A stretch of 64,000 bases of DNA from Ancylostoma caninum (taxonomy: Eukaryota > Nematoda > Chromadorea > Rhabditida > Ancylostomatidae): NCBI GenBank assembly GCA_037903475.1, contig JBAJFG010000039.1, positions 62,001-126,000 on the forward strand, read 5' to 3'. The translations under genes and the position numbers were made by a program. The notes beneath the pieces are model-generated. The model saw only the letters and a list, made by a program, of their open reading frames with translations. It was not told the DNA's origin and did not search any database. Each line of letters opens with the position of its first letter. Position 1 is the stretch's first letter. This document shows, piece after piece, positions 10,701-22,142 of this stretch.

Positions 10701-11909
10701 GATTAACATCACTGTCACTACTTTAATTACCCTGTCGATACTAGCTTTTTGTTCTATTTTCCCATATTACCGTCACCGTAGCCTTGCGAAAACGAGATAA
10801 TGGTAGAAAACTAGAGTGGTTTTCATGATCAGCATCCCCTGACCTCTTGAGAAAATTGAGTGAGAATTTCTAGAGAAAACATATCCGATGACAAGACACC
10901 TTTTATAATTCTGTGTGCTGAGTCTGACAAATCGCAGCGGTTTCAAATAAAAGTCAGTAGGACTTCTTCCGACGAAGAAAAAAAGCTGTTAAAACAGTAG
11001 GAATGGTGAGTAGCTGTTAAAGCTGTTAAACTTTTACGCCGATAGAGTCTTTGAAAGGAACATTTGTGACCTCTAATAACGCAATTTTGAGTGCAGAAAT
11101 GAATAAATGAATAAATAAAATAAAGTACACGTATGATTATACTAGCAATAGCAATGAGTATTGAGTTCGTCTAACCTGAGTGAGCTGCGTGTCGTTGTTC
11201 TCATTGATGCGGACAAATATGTCATTTGCCAAGTGGACATCAAACGGTGGTGGTCGCATAGGAAACGAGGGCCCACTCACAAATCCACCACGGCCGCGTG
11301 GACCGCTTCGGTATCCACCGCCGCGCATCTGAAGACCATAAAATATGAATTGTACTCTATTACTACTTTGCAGTTTGTCGCCGAATGACGCGGAAAATGT
11401 CCACTGAATGTTACGCCAGTCCTCACATACTGAGAACTCCAAACGGACGCAGTCGAGGATCAGGACCGCGGCGCGGCTCTCTTGGGCAGAGTCACGGGAG
11501 CTCAGCATAGGGTGCGCCTGCGTCTCTGTCCATGAGAGCCGCGCCGCGATCTCGACTCTTGTCTACGTACACTTGGAGTTTCCTATAAATGGCACGAAAA
11601 GTTCTCGATCATTGTGCCCTATCGGCTAAAGTCTATGGCTCACTTAGTGCTGCTAATTTTTCACAACTGAGCCAATTTCCAAGCAGCATTTAAGATTCTG
11701 GTGCTTGCATCCTTTATCGGAGCAACGCGGTAGGCCTAAACTCGAGGAAGCGGATTTCTCTGGACACTTACTCATGACTCTCATCAATATGGGATTTTTT
11801 TTTTGCTTTTTTTCATGCATCAGTTAATCTGCAATGGCACAGGGCGCTGACTCACTTTACCGGTTGTCTGGTTCGCTGCTGGTTCGGTAAACTGCTCGAT
11901 CTCACCCAT
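7789..11909 (-). CDS. ILF2: ILF2/NF45 ortholog, DZF-domain protein, 12 exons
   Basis: The minus strand encodes a full-length ortholog of interleukin enhancer-binding factor 2. Exons, in transcript order: 11909-11856, 11328-11176, 9850-9722, 9650-9548, 9430-9371, 9298-9182, 9095-9010, 8953-8873, 8744-8657, 8288-8203, 8150-8054, 7922-7789. All junction phases agree, giving 395 codons (377 if translation starts at 11328), against about 390 in human NF45. The N-terminus is RGG-like (MRGGGYRSGPRGRGGF). The DZF (nucleotidyltransferase-like) domain follows, with VGSFKKDTALTGHTVADIVI, EAVAALGNKLAEEVRAQ, VRILITTLP, AIRHVIWFEE, RVLKDIRRRY, AVMNTSNRQPLPL, GIFLPGSP, STAQTLLRV and SVWNGVAVSP, all colinear with NF45. 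From family knowledge, NF45 is a catalytically dead nuclear partner of DZF proteins such as NF90/ILF3 or ZFR and binds structured RNA. No frameshift or stop is seen. Intron 7 is GC-AG. I see no AATAAA downstream of the stop. Confidence 0.93.
8954..9009 (-). other. 56-base GC-AG intron in the ILF2 gene
   Basis: Exon 7 ends AAG followed by gcaagt, and the next exon begins after ccttccttcag. Splicing here joins residues LQSPFK to MLVRVLKDIRR, exactly matching the NF45 alignment, and both sides are phase 0. The donor is therefore GC rather than GT, with an otherwise perfect donor consensus. Confidence 0.85.
11434..11583. repeat. GAACTCCAAACGG foldback MITE, copy 1
   Basis: About 150 bases with GC-rich arms: GAACTCCAAACGGACG on the left, and a right end whose complement reads GAAACTCCAAGTGTACG. 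The inner arms share CGCGGCGCGGCTCTC. It sits between the candidate first exon and the second exon of ILF2. Confidence 0.7.
11856..11909 (-). other. candidate 5' coding exon of ILF2
   Basis: Minus-strand ATG at 11909, preceded directly by an in-frame TGA, opens 18 codons (MGEIEQFTEPAANQTTGK). They end at a consensus donor (AAA then gtgagt) in phase 0, compatible with the acceptor cttcag just before the ATG at 11328. If that acceptor is instead used for spliced-leader trans-splicing, the protein starts at 11328, the position of the human start. Both readings fit the sequence. The intervening 527-base intron contains a foldback element. Confidence 0.5.
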
Positions 11910-12599
11910 TCAGACTTCGAAGATGATTCCACCGAAACGTAAATGCCTAACATAAAACTTTGGCCAAACAGGAAAATATACATGAAATCGAAAAATCCTT
12001 ACAATGTCAAAGGAAAGGACGGATAGAATAGGGAAGAGAGAAACGGGTTTTGAAGTTTTTTTTTTAGAAAGCAGTGCTCACGAAATAATAATAGAGAGGA
12101 TGAAAAAGAAATTCCAATTGCGTACTCACACAAAGACCAGTGAAAAGCGTAGATCAGTTTTTTTTTTCTTGGAATGCATAACAAAGCGAAACCAGATTAG
12201 CAAACTAATTTTCGAACCTGCGTCTCCTAACATTACACAGTCTATAACCAAACACGCTAATTATCGTTGATTCGTGTAATCAGTCTTTCATAAATCCCAA
12301 CTATGGATGGATCTAATACCAATTTACCGAACGAAGCAGGTTTTGCAGACCGATGGCGAACCATCAACCGCGCATAGCGCGAACTTAGCAAAGTAACTAA
12401 AAGTTATAAGAGCTAGCGAGTAGCTAATTACTTACTAACAGTGAGCGTCGATGAAGCTCACAATTTTGCTAACTTTATAGCTACAACACCGCTGCAAAAT
12501 CCAATAGTAGGGACAATTGGTGTTTTTTTTTTGTCGCAAAAACACCAAACATGGTTTACGTCCCTTCAAAAATCACTAAAGCTACACTTATACGTAATG
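11910..12599. other. upstream region of ILF2, no gene seen
   Basis: AT-rich. It contains two T-runs of 8-9 bases and a short hairpin arm (GAGCGTCGATGAAGCTCAC near 12441) related to the intron element at 6788. I could not identify promoter motifs. Confidence 0.35.
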
Positions 12600-12697
12600 C
12601 ATCGGAGTCCGGTCGGATGACAAAAGATACGTATCGATCCTCGTTATCTGAAGATCGATAAGTACCATTCGTTATCCGACAGGATCGGACTCCGATG
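12600..12697. repeat. short inverted repeat, ATCGGAGTCCGGTC arms
   Basis: Left ATCGGAGTCCGGTCGGAT and right ATCCGACAGGATCGGACT are near-complementary. The core contains GATACGTATCGATCC and GATCGATAAG, linking it to the ATCGATACGTATC family. Confidence 0.6.
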
Positions 12698-13062
12698 AAC
12701 TATGAATGTAGCTAAAGGAAAGGGTTCAGAACGACTAGTGTAAAGAAATACACATGCAAAAGTTGACAAAGTTGATAAAATCGATGGCAGCATACAAAAT
12801 GTTGATGCTACACTCGATCGGCACCTCTAGCGACCTCGACAAGGAGCAACCCCTTGGAGGATGACAGAAGCGATGAAATGAAGGAAATAGAAATTTGGAA
12901 GGGAGAACCAAGAGCCAGAACAATGGACTAGCTCCTACAGAAGCTTCACACTTTATGAGAGCCATATGGAATGAAGTGTGAGCGCAATAACTGTGTGAAA
13001 CACGATCCCCTTTGCAATGATCGTTCAATGGAGTTTTGCACACCAGTTCTCGGGTGAACACT

Positions 13063-13424
13063 ATACAGTGGACCGAATAAAAACCGAATAATTCTGTTAC
13101 TATAGTTAGCAATTAGGGAAACAATTTAAACATTCATATATTCAAGAATGAGAAAGCCCTAGAACTGTTCTTCTCTGATACAGCATTACACTGGTCTCTA
13201 ATGTTAAACATTCGATTTTTCCATTTGTTCGAAGTACTCTATATTCGAGAGCAAAAATATTCGATTTCGAATAAATCAAGAATTCCAGCATTCGAAAGTA
13301 ACACATCGCTGTACGAAAGAAAAGAAGAGATTTGGGCTTTTCTCATTCTCGAATATCTGGATATTTAAATTGTTTCCTAAGTTGTTAAAGTAACGAAATT
13401 ATTTGGTTCTTATTCGTTCCATTG
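13063..13424. mobile_element. mariner-like MITE, copy 1
   Basis: Left arm GGACCGAATAAAAACCGAA then TAATTCTGTTACT; right arm AGTAACGAAATTATTTGG then TTCTTATTCGTTCC. The interior has ATATTCGATTTCGAAT. Same family as 23579-24122 but more diverged and shorter. Confidence 0.6.
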
Positions 13425-14783
13425 CGTTATGCGTAGTGAACACTTCTACTGAATCCGAAAATTTTGCAAAATGAACGTGTTGGCGTTATTTTCCTGGAGA
13501 AAATATAGAAAAATCGATCAATTTCGCAGTACTTTCCCCAGTGATTTCTGACCTACTGAAATGAAAATAAATTTTGATTGAATCTCAATGCATCCAAGTT
13601 TTCCGACATATTTCTAGCTCAGAAACAGAATAATAACGGAACTAAGAAGATTCTAAAAAAGGAACAGTGATAACGAGACAAAACTCACTGGTTTGACCCT
13701 CATCCAATGACGGCGTGACATTGATTGTGGTGTACGCAAGGTGCACTATCGATCAGAGAAAACTTCACTTTCGGTAGAATTGATGCTCCGGAACTGTTTT
13801 TACATTGAAATCAAACAGGAAAGTATTTAAAGCGTTCCAGAATTTTCTCGAAGTGGTAAGCAGCTGCAAAAAGATGGATATTTATCTAGAAATTCTCAGA
13901 GGAAGAGGATTGGCTGCTTCCAATGGAAGTGCAGCGCATTTATCGACTAGTTGATTCGTTTTTATGGCGAAGAAAAGTCATTTAGCAAATAGAGCCGGAC
14001 ATATAATACCAGCTGGCAAATATGGACGGAAATTTATCGATTCTGCGAGTTTTCTCAACACGGATGTGCTAGAGACATCTGAAATGCATGGGAAACTGGC
14101 ATTCAATGGGAAAATGTTATTTCAACCGGAAAATTGTAAGCACGAACGCTGAAATGATAGCTAGAACAGAGATGGTTTTATAAATATCCTGTTTCGTTTG
14201 CTCGCTGCCCCACCATTCCTCACTCAAAAGAAAAACCAAAACCGGGTCTCGTGCCAGGCACCTGGTGACTGTCTCTGCCAGTAAGTACTGAAAAATGGCC
14301 ATCGCATAGCTCAATAAAAACCGCCCACACATCAGACATTACTCTAATTTGTTCGAGATAAATATGGATTAAGAAAATCTGCTCCATTGGAGTTTTAATG
14401 GCTTTTTTGCTGCTTAAAATGTTTAAAGGTGAAGCGCACCCGGCTGGATTGGCTCTAAGCAACGAAAATAAGGTGAAGCAAAGGAGCAAAAGTAGTGAGA
14501 ACGAAAAGTGCACTCAAAGGACATTGCCGCAAAAGCACAAACTCAAACTTACAGTGTTTCAAAGCAATGAAAAACCACGAATTGTTGCCTATATATACTC
14601 GCCCCAACATGTAAAAAAGCTCAGATATCGATCGATATTGATCCTTGCTCCAGGCGCATTCTATAAGGGCAATTTATACTAGAGTGTGTGTTCGTCACGC
14701 GTGCGATCATGGACCCAGACGCAACGCTGACGCAGCCTGACGCAAGTGAAACGCACGCGGCAGCATTGCGGCACAAGATCGAA
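13425..14783. other. no supported gene
   Basis: Two small frames look superficially interesting: a plus 94-codon frame at 14398-14682, and a minus 97-codon frame at 14220-14513 with a hydrophobic start (SLLLLLCFTLFSLL). They overlap each other antisense and neither has supporting splice structure or homology that I recognise. Confidence 0.3.
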
Positions 14784-15003
14784 GGTTCAGACCGGTTAGC
14801 AAACGGTCTTACCGTAATTTTCAGGCGTAAGATAAAATGTAATCCACATACAACTACCCTGAATGCAATCAACTAGGTTATCGGGGCCTATCGAACGTCG
14901 AGCCACCTATCAGTGCCGATTTTTATGTACTTTGCAGAGGATGGTATGGAACCATTACGCTTGGAGATTACGGTAAGACTATTTGCTAACCGGTCTGATG
15001 TTC
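14784..15003. repeat. inverted-repeat element, CAGACCGGTTAGCAAA arms
   Basis: Left arm CAGACCGGTTAGCAAACGG then TCTTACCGTAAT; right arm ATTACGGTAAGACT then ATTTGCTAACCGGTCTG. The arms are about 45 bases and the loop about 120 bases. Confidence 0.7.
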
Positions 15004-16261
15004 TCATATGTATTGTGCTTGCAGCTACTGGCGGCAGTCGTGAAATTAATGTTGTGGAAAATACGTGGTCAGCTGGATGGGTGCATTGATCTTCGTTGGA
15101 AATCTTCCTCAAATGATTGTGTGCGTCTGACGCGCGTCTTACGCAGGCATACGGCGTAAAGTGTCCTTCAAGCTTTGAAAAGAAAGACTGCGTATACCAA
15201 TTTCAAGTGTGAAAAGAGCTGCATATTCGTGCAGCGAACTGCAATTTGCCCCGCCCATTCGTAACAGCGCGATTGGATAGCGATTAAGTATGTCCTGTCG
15301 TGAAACTTGCAATGTTAAATCTCTGAGCAACAGTAATTCTGGTGAAATTAGCTAGAGAACTATCCCACAACTGGTGCCCAGAGAATTTTCCGCCTAAACT
15401 ATATAAAGAAATATTTGAAATGCTGAACATGAATAAGGAGTTCATTTTGTACCAAAATCCCGTTTTTTCTAGGGTTACACTAGAATTACTGTACGATGTT
15501 GAAACAAAATACAGATTTTGGCTATAGTATGGTAGTATCATAAGAAATACTGTTGATACATTGGTACCGGCTTCTGATTTATTCGTGCAGAATTTGAGTG
15601 GCTTCTGCTAAATACAAAGTCTACCGTACCACCACCGTAAGAAGAAAAAAATGGAGTTACAATGCAACTGGACCCTGTGCAGTATCTTTATTTTCCCATC
15701 TACCTCCTCCGCTATTTACACTTGGAGCAAAACAAGATCCCCATAACAAAACACTACCGCGTCGTGACTGATGACGCAAGCAAGAGCGCAAGCGGCAAAG
15801 AGGGGGCGTGGCCTTGTTCTGGGTCAAAGCGGTGATTGGCTGACACCTATCTTCACTCTGGATGTGGGTTGGCAGTAAAAAAAAAAAACATAGAACTAAA
15901 ACTCTCAACTTTTGTGCATTTCCTTTCCACATCCACTATGACAGACTAAAAAAATTGAAGGCTATTGTGCTATTACTTGTTCACTTATTCATTGCATTCA
16001 TATCGCAACAGCAATAAGTATACTAGCAGTAGGAGCAGTGCGCAATGCAGATAAAAAAGAAGGCTGGAGCCAAAACGAATCAGGCTAGCGTGAACAGATT
16101 ATAAACCACTGGAACTGGCCACACGAAAAATGACGCTATCCATGAGTCTGGAAGCATGCAGACGAAATCAACCGTTCCGGAGCTAAGCCTCTCTTGAGAC
16201 GGCAAAGTAGCGTGTGGAACATGCAAACGGAAATTTACGACACACTACAGCTGGTTCTACA
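15004..16261. other. no gene seen
   Basis: Includes the palindrome TGCGTCTGACGC at 15122. Between about 15770 and 15860 is a stretch with GGGGGCGTGG and GATTGGCTGAC, which may be a fragment of the CCAAT-bearing MITE family. Confidence 0.3.
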
Positions 16262-16405
16262 TGGTATTCCTTTAATTTATCAACATTTGTTTTGGTTTTT
16301 TGGTAACCCCAAAGTTTATGTTTTGATTTTACCTGCTTTTGGTAGTGTTAGTCAATCTACTTTATATTTAACTGGGAAAAAGAAGTATTTGGTTCTTGGA
16401 GGGAA
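16262..16405 (+). pseudogene. mitochondrial cox1 fragment in the nucleus (NUMT)
   Basis: The frame reads [19 protein letters not shown] then [16 protein letters not shown]. It corresponds to the central part of cytochrome c oxidase subunit I, normally [20 protein letters not shown]. The codons are T-rich as in nematode mitochondria. The HPE of the canonical motif has become NPK; from family knowledge the His is a CuB ligand and the Glu is in the proton pathway. A one-base deletion in the A-run after LTGK shifts the frame for the rest. Only about 140 bases of the gene are present, so it is a dead nuclear copy. It is flanked by unrelated nuclear sequence. Confidence 0.9.
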
Positions 16406-17501
16406 GAACACGGCGGGAAGACGATGTCACAAGAAACGAGCAATGGCCTTGTCGTCGTGCCCATCGCGCCCTTCGCTCGCTGTGAAAAATGTTCTGGTCG
16501 AATTGCACGTTAAATCCACGGCCAGAATCTCATTTATTCACATTAGAATGGGGGCGCGTGGGAACTTGGCGCCAACAAAGAGAGGAAAAAACAAAATAAT
16601 GGCTTTTGGATGAGCACCGCTGGCCTAAGAAGTTCACCATGCTGTGTTTTTTTTTTTGGCAGTATACCACTTGTTTTGCAGTAAAACCACAAAAACAAGA
16701 AAAACTTCTGTCGCAGACAAAGGAGTGGACGGGGGTGGGTGGGGGGGGGGGAGTGCAGAAAAGAAAGTGGTGTCATCTTAAAAAAAGACTAGTCCTGTTT
16801 GGCCAAAATTCAAAAAAAATAATGAGAGTAAGCTTGAAAAAAAAACATGGGAATCCACCAGTGATGGACGCGAAAAGTGGGCGGGAGGGGGGGGGGGGCG
16901 TGAGAAAGAAGTGGGGTCTCCGCCGTTTTGGGGACCCAGACGGAAAATAAAATCAATAAAAACCTTAATTATATGCTAAATAATTGGTAGAGATTGTATT
17001 AAAAATAATAGATGCTGTTTAAAGTATTATAGTGTGTTTCAGCAAAGAATATAGTCGTGAAGATATTAGAGAAAGAAAGAACGTGAGAAATAGTGCCGTC
17101 ATCGGAGAGAAAGCCGAGAAATGCACATCGTGGGCACAAATACTCAACCTTCTTAACAACGGAATGACCTATTCAGATTCTAGAAAAAATGGAAAAATGA
17201 AAAAGGTAGAAAAATTAGAAGATGTAAGGGAACTATACTTCAGAGGACAATGTCAAGGATAATCCCATCCTCAAAAAAGTCACTATTGCTTCGTTTCATT
17301 TATGCTCATGTAATAAATGAAATGTGTTCAACGTAAGCCCACATCATTTTATGTGTCGTCTTAACATGACATGCAGGTAAAAGCAAACGGATGCGTGCGT
17401 CTGACGCACACATCCGTCGTGCGTCTGACGCATAGCAATTAAAACAATTTATATTACACGCATGGTCTGCACGAGTGCGTCTACAGGGAGCTCTAGTCAC
17501 G
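16406..17501. other. purine-rich, G-run-bearing intergenic DNA
   Basis: G runs of 11 bases (16741-16751) and 12 bases (16887-16898) with flanking GGG tracts on the plus strand. Around 17390-17435, the palindrome TGCGTCTGACGCA occurs twice. No gene supported. Confidence 0.4.
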
Positions 17502-17615
17502 ATTGCAGCACCCACATCGCACCACCTACGCGACGCGGGCGGTGCAGCACCGGACATCCGCAGCGCTCAGCCGCGCCGCGTAGGTGATGTGGCGCTCCAT
17601 GCCATGGGAGGTGCA
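17502..17615. repeat. GC-rich CACCTACGC/GCGCGG hairpin element
   Basis: Left arm CACATCGCACCACCTACGCG, right arm GCGCCGCGTAGGTGATGTGG. Outer ends GATTGCAGCACC and GGTGCAAT also pair. Confidence 0.75.
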
Positions 17616-19555
17616 ATATGTAGTGACTGGCGCTCCCTATATATGATGAAGGATAGGCCCGGTCCCAGAAACCTTGACGCAGACCCTGATGCAGGTGAGA
17701 CGCTCGCACCGTCCGAGTGGTATTTTCATTCTAGAGTACTGCAGTGTTGACGATTCTTCATAGGACATTTTTCATGAATGTATGCCTGCTTATGACGTGC
17801 GGATGACACACGCATCAAGCAAAAATTGGCTTAATTACCACTATTTTCTGGATTAAATTAGCTGTCAGGGTATTTTCTGGATTAAACTAGCTGTTAGATG
17901 ATTCAAGGGATTAAAATTGAACAAAATTAATCAGTTCGATAGATAATCTAGAGGTCCACCAGAAAAATGGCATAACTATTTTCTAAATTGCATGCAGACC
18001 CCAAGTTCAGACCTCGGAAACGAAAAAGTTCACAGCCCATCCTTTCTTCTACCCAAAGGAACGATCTTTCCTTGTCCGAACATTCGAATTTCGGGTTATT
18101 CGAAGTCGAATTTTTTTAGAGAGGATATATCTAATAGATTAATTGGTCAACATCATACTAGCTATGAATTTCAACAATGAAAGATGATTCTTCAAGACAA
18201 TAACAAGAAAACGAGGCATTGACTCCGCTGATGCTAGCTTCAAGGCTTCGTCTAAAAGTAACGATACGTATCCTCTGAACCAATCTATATGAACATTAGC
18301 AGGTGGGTTGGATGTGAGTAAATGCTGATCGTACCGACAATTTGCCAGCGAATGAGTGACGTGGAAAAGCAGGCAAACTAGTTCCAGGATAACTATGAAC
18401 TACGCAAACTGGAACATAAAGAGTGACGCTGCGTTTTATTTTTGTTCCTGTATAGGCTTCGGATCAAAATTCGCTAGGACATTAGACCTACTATTGTAAA
18501 GAAAAATGATCCTGCTGGCCACAACATATTTACTTACTTATTTGCATGCACACAAGTGCGCTGCAATGGTGGATCGTGAGCACAAAGAAGTTGATGAAAA
18601 GCTCTTCAGATTCAGTTGAAAAAAAAATCCGAACTTATTTCGAGGTGTATCTCTATTTCGTACGATATGAGTGTTTTAGGTTATGGTATGTCGTTAGGTT
18701 TAAATTTAAATTTGTATATCGTCGTAAGGATTGAATCTTAAGGAGAACACTGAATACAGTCTTACTTTAACAATTTCTTCTGAAGCTTGAAGTCCCAGAA
18801 AGCATACGGCTATATTTGTTTGGTAATGTGCTGCTATACCTGCTCCACGAAGCTAGCTCTATTCCAATGTATTATTTACCTACCATCTTGCTTACTACTG
18901 TTTGAGCCTTACCCTGAAGATCCGGCAAAAGGTGACCTCGCCATACTCAAAAAGTTCCCGGGAAGGCCTAATTTTTGGGCATTTTCACCCGTATATGAAG
19001 AAGGGAACTAAACAGGTCTAACTTTACACCTGCTTGAACAACCAATATTTTTGAGACAGACTACTACATCACATCATCATCAGTTGCACAGAGGGTTTTT
19101 TTTTCAGGTCTCTTACAGTGGATTTTTCGTCCCCTCTCCTCATGGCATTTTCGGATGTGGAGCGTTATGCTTGGAAAGGACAGGACGGCCGAGATCTGCA
19201 ATTGGTCTGTTGGCCGAATTGACAAATCACAAAGCTCATCGCCTCCGCCCCCTTCGGGTATAACGTTCCAGACCCCGGCATTTTCAGATAATGCTGGGGA
19301 ATAGTGTGACTCCTTTCTGCGTTTGTGATTGTGATTGTGTGATTAACCAGCTGTCTGACATTTACCCCAACACTGTACACGCTTCTACAAATATTCTTGT
19401 AAAGTGTCCCCTTGTGGGAAACAGAAGCAGATGAATTAATACGTTTATCACATTCAAACGTGAAATATACATCTAAATATCACAAAAAATTATTAGGGTG
19501 CTCAAACGTGCAGTGAAGCTGTTAAACGAGAACAAAATTTTTTAAAAAATTAGGA
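17616..19555. other. no gene seen; CCAAT-family fragment near 19200-19290
   Basis: Mostly AT-rich. Near 19205 the sequence TGTTGGCCGAATTGAC, then AAATCACAAAGCTC and CGCCTCCGCCCCC, matches the CCAAT-bearing MITE family (see 35891-35968) on one arm. Nothing else recognised. Confidence 0.35.
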
Positions 19556-19840
19556 TCAGGAACGTTTCCGGAAGAATTTGTTAAACGACAGTCGATTAAT
19601 GATAGTCTTAGCCCACTGCGCTCCTCCAGTACTTCGACCTGGACCTGCCTCTTCCCGGGAGGGTTCGGGAAAGGCCGGAGCAGCTCGCGGTTTTCTCGCC
19701 AGCCAGCCCCGTTTCTTCCTGTGGATGGAACGCCGTGAGCTTGATGACTGACTGCGTCGTATCGTTCGTTTCTTCTTGATGTAGGACAAACGTCGAGCTT
19801 CTGCCTTTAGACCCATCACTGGTGTACGGAGCACTGGAGC
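19556..19840 (-). CDS. candidate 3'-terminal exon of an unknown gene
   Basis: After an acceptor ATAATTTCAG on the minus strand, 94 codons stay open to a TGA. The product is very basic and serine-rich (RRLSYIKKKRTIRRSQSSSS, RRSIHRKKRGW, FNKFFRKRS). GC content is visibly higher than in the flanks. No upstream exon could be joined in phase, so the gene is unproven. It might equally be a chance open frame in a GC-rich block. Confidence 0.3.
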   Translation of the reverse strand, partial: APVLRTPVMGLKAEARRLSYIKKKRTIRRSQSSSSRRSIHRKKRGWLARKPRAAPAFPEPSREEAGPGRSTGGAQWAKTIINRLSFNKFFRKRS

Positions 19841-19989
19841 CTGAAATTATATTCTACAAGAACTGTGGATTTAAATACCGTCACGCAGAAATTGAGGATT
19901 TGGATGGAAATTTCCCAGAACATCACTCCGGAACACGTGACGGCGCTAGTGGCCATTCATGGATGGATATGCCAGAGCAGTCCCTGTAG

Positions 19990-20150
19990 TTAGGCTGTCG
20001 GTACATTCCTCGAGAATTATAGAACCTAGTAATGTCGTCGTTTCGCTCCTACACTTTTGATATGTATTGATTGTGGGCGGTGCGACATCGGCGATTGATA
20101 GTTTAGAATCAATATGTATTAAAAATGAGGTCACCCGGCAACGGTGTTGC
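19990..20150. repeat. ATCGATACGTATC-family element, diverged
   Basis: Contains TTTGATATGTATTGATTG on one arm and TAGAATCAATATGTATTAAA on the other, with a short GC-rich loop. It matches the layout of the copies at 70-680. Confidence 0.45.
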
Positions 20151-21287
20151 TAGATGCTATGTTTAAACCTGCAGCCTTCATCTGACGCTTTAGAGAGCTA
20201 TTTTTTTCTGTTCAAAGCCGGGTGGTAAGTAAAAGACTAAATTATTGAAAGCAAAATCCAACGGAAATCCGCATGTGTTTCACCTCAGGGATGTCTCGAA
20301 AAAAAATTGGAAAATTAGTAGAGAAAATTAAGCACATTCATAAAAAATAATTTGAAAACCAAGAAATCCCAAGCGCTCGTGGATTTCTGGAAGAATTCCC
20401 GCAATCCCTAGAAAGAAGCATTACAATTAACATTCCAGGATATTTTGTGTAGTTCACTTATCTCGACAACATGGCATTGGAAACCACTAAAATGTGCTAT
20501 CCTCGAGAACAGTTGCCCTCGGGGACCAGTATTCGCAAGAAAAAAAGAGTCGTTACTCACCTCTCTGGACCTTGTTTGCACCACTGATGGAAGATTCGAA
20601 TGTATTGTGCGAGTTCGACGGCTTATCTGAAAATATGTTATACGGCGGAAATTTCTCTATGCTTTTGGTGAGCATGAAAAATCTGAAAAAATGCTCAATC
20701 ACGAAATCTCAAACAAAATTTCGTCTGTTGTTGCTTACCAAGTTTGGCTTTTTTCTGGAAAATTGAGGAACAATTGCTCATTAGGATGTAAGAAGGTCGT
20801 CCCATAGACATTAGAAGGAGCATATAAAGAAATTAGAGGAAAAAGAAGAGATTTCCTGGATCCTTGCAGCTTTTCTAGGATTTTTCGGATACTTTTGTTA
20901 GTATGGACTCATATACACCCGAAAAAAAAAACAAAAAAGTGCGTTCAAAAATGACGAGTTATTAGCAAAGAAAGAAGAAATAAGGAAAACAGGAAAACAG
21001 ACAACGTTCGTATACTGTTCATACGTTTTAAGTTAACTTACTGTGAGGTTAGCGTAAATGTTCTCTTCGTTTTGACACATTGAAGGGATATTGAGAGATG
21101 AGGAGATCCCTGAAAAGTTAGAAAAAATGTAAAAGTTGCAGGTTAGATGGATGCTAGGCGGTGTTTTCGAAGAAGAAAACAAAAAAAACTATTTATGGTG
21201 GGTGAAAACTCACTACAACGAGAAAACAAAATGTAACAATAAAATGATAGGAAATCAAGTAAATTTCCTCACCTTTTTCTTTTCAGA
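20151..21287. other. no gene seen
   Basis: AT-rich, with chance frames only. Confidence 0.4.
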
Positions 21288-21537
21288 TGACAGTGTTAAA
21301 TCTCCAGAAGCGCTGAATCAAAGCGAGAGCAGACTGCCGTCCGCATCTGCCGTCGTCCTTCTTATACAGGGACCCTGTGGGAGACTACGCCGACGGCTGG
21401 CGCTCTCAGCCGCCACAGAGCAGCTTTCCCTACGGCCAGATTGTAAACGCTGGATAACTGACCTTCGCGTCCCCGGCGTTCCCAGAGACCATAATTCCCC
21501 TCGAGGCGTGAATCAGGCCAACACATTCCTGGGCTAA
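21288..21537 (+). CDS. possible exon, unknown gene
   Basis: A strong acceptor (CCTTTTTCTTTTCAG, ending at 21284-21285) precedes a GC-rich stretch of about 250 bases open in one plus frame to a TAA at 21537. A second plus frame gives DPVGDYADGWRSQPPQSSFP then a stop near 21455. I cannot decide between the frames and recognise neither. Confidence 0.18.
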
Positions 21538-22142
21538 TTATCTTCTGGTTATCACTGTGATGGGAGATTTTTCTGGATCAGTTGCGGGGTCAGAAATTAA
21601 GGAGAGAAGGCAACAACTTCTTCTGTGGATCATTTCTGAGGTGTTAGAGCATTTATGGCGTTCTTTTTATTCCTTATATGAAAAAAATATGCCAAGAAAT
21701 TGCCTAATTCCCTTTCTCCGACCTAGAGAAGGTTTACTTCACCCAGAATAGAGGAATTTATCTCTGCGACGTATTCCTTGCCGGTATTGATCCCCAGACC
21801 TCGTATTTCCCGTGCCCTGTAGCTCTCACAAATTCAGTAGCTATTGCTCAGAATGTTTGCTGAAAATTCACGAACCCTCATGTTTACATGCACTTCCACT
21901 GTGCTTGCTGATGTTGTCAAATTCACCGTTCCAAGCAAAAACTTCTAGGTGAATCACTTCCAAAGAAGGAGAGGAGGGCTTTTTAAAGGACGAGATTGGA
22001 ATGTGCGCTTCAGTAGATTTCTGTGAGAAAATTTGAGACGAATGGGATCGTCTTTGAAGATTTCGACAGTGGCCTTAGGAGCGCCTGAGCCTAGAGCATA
22101 GAACCGCTTGAATTCATGAAAGTAACAGCTTTCATTCCATTT
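21538..22142. other. no gene seen
   Basis: No coding structure or repeat I can support. Confidence 0.35.

Noticed and set aside
14220..14513. 97-codon minus frame with a signal-peptide-like start
   Set aside because: A hydrophobic start is easy to obtain by chance in T-rich DNA; the rest shows no cysteines or motifs, and an equally long frame overlaps antisense.
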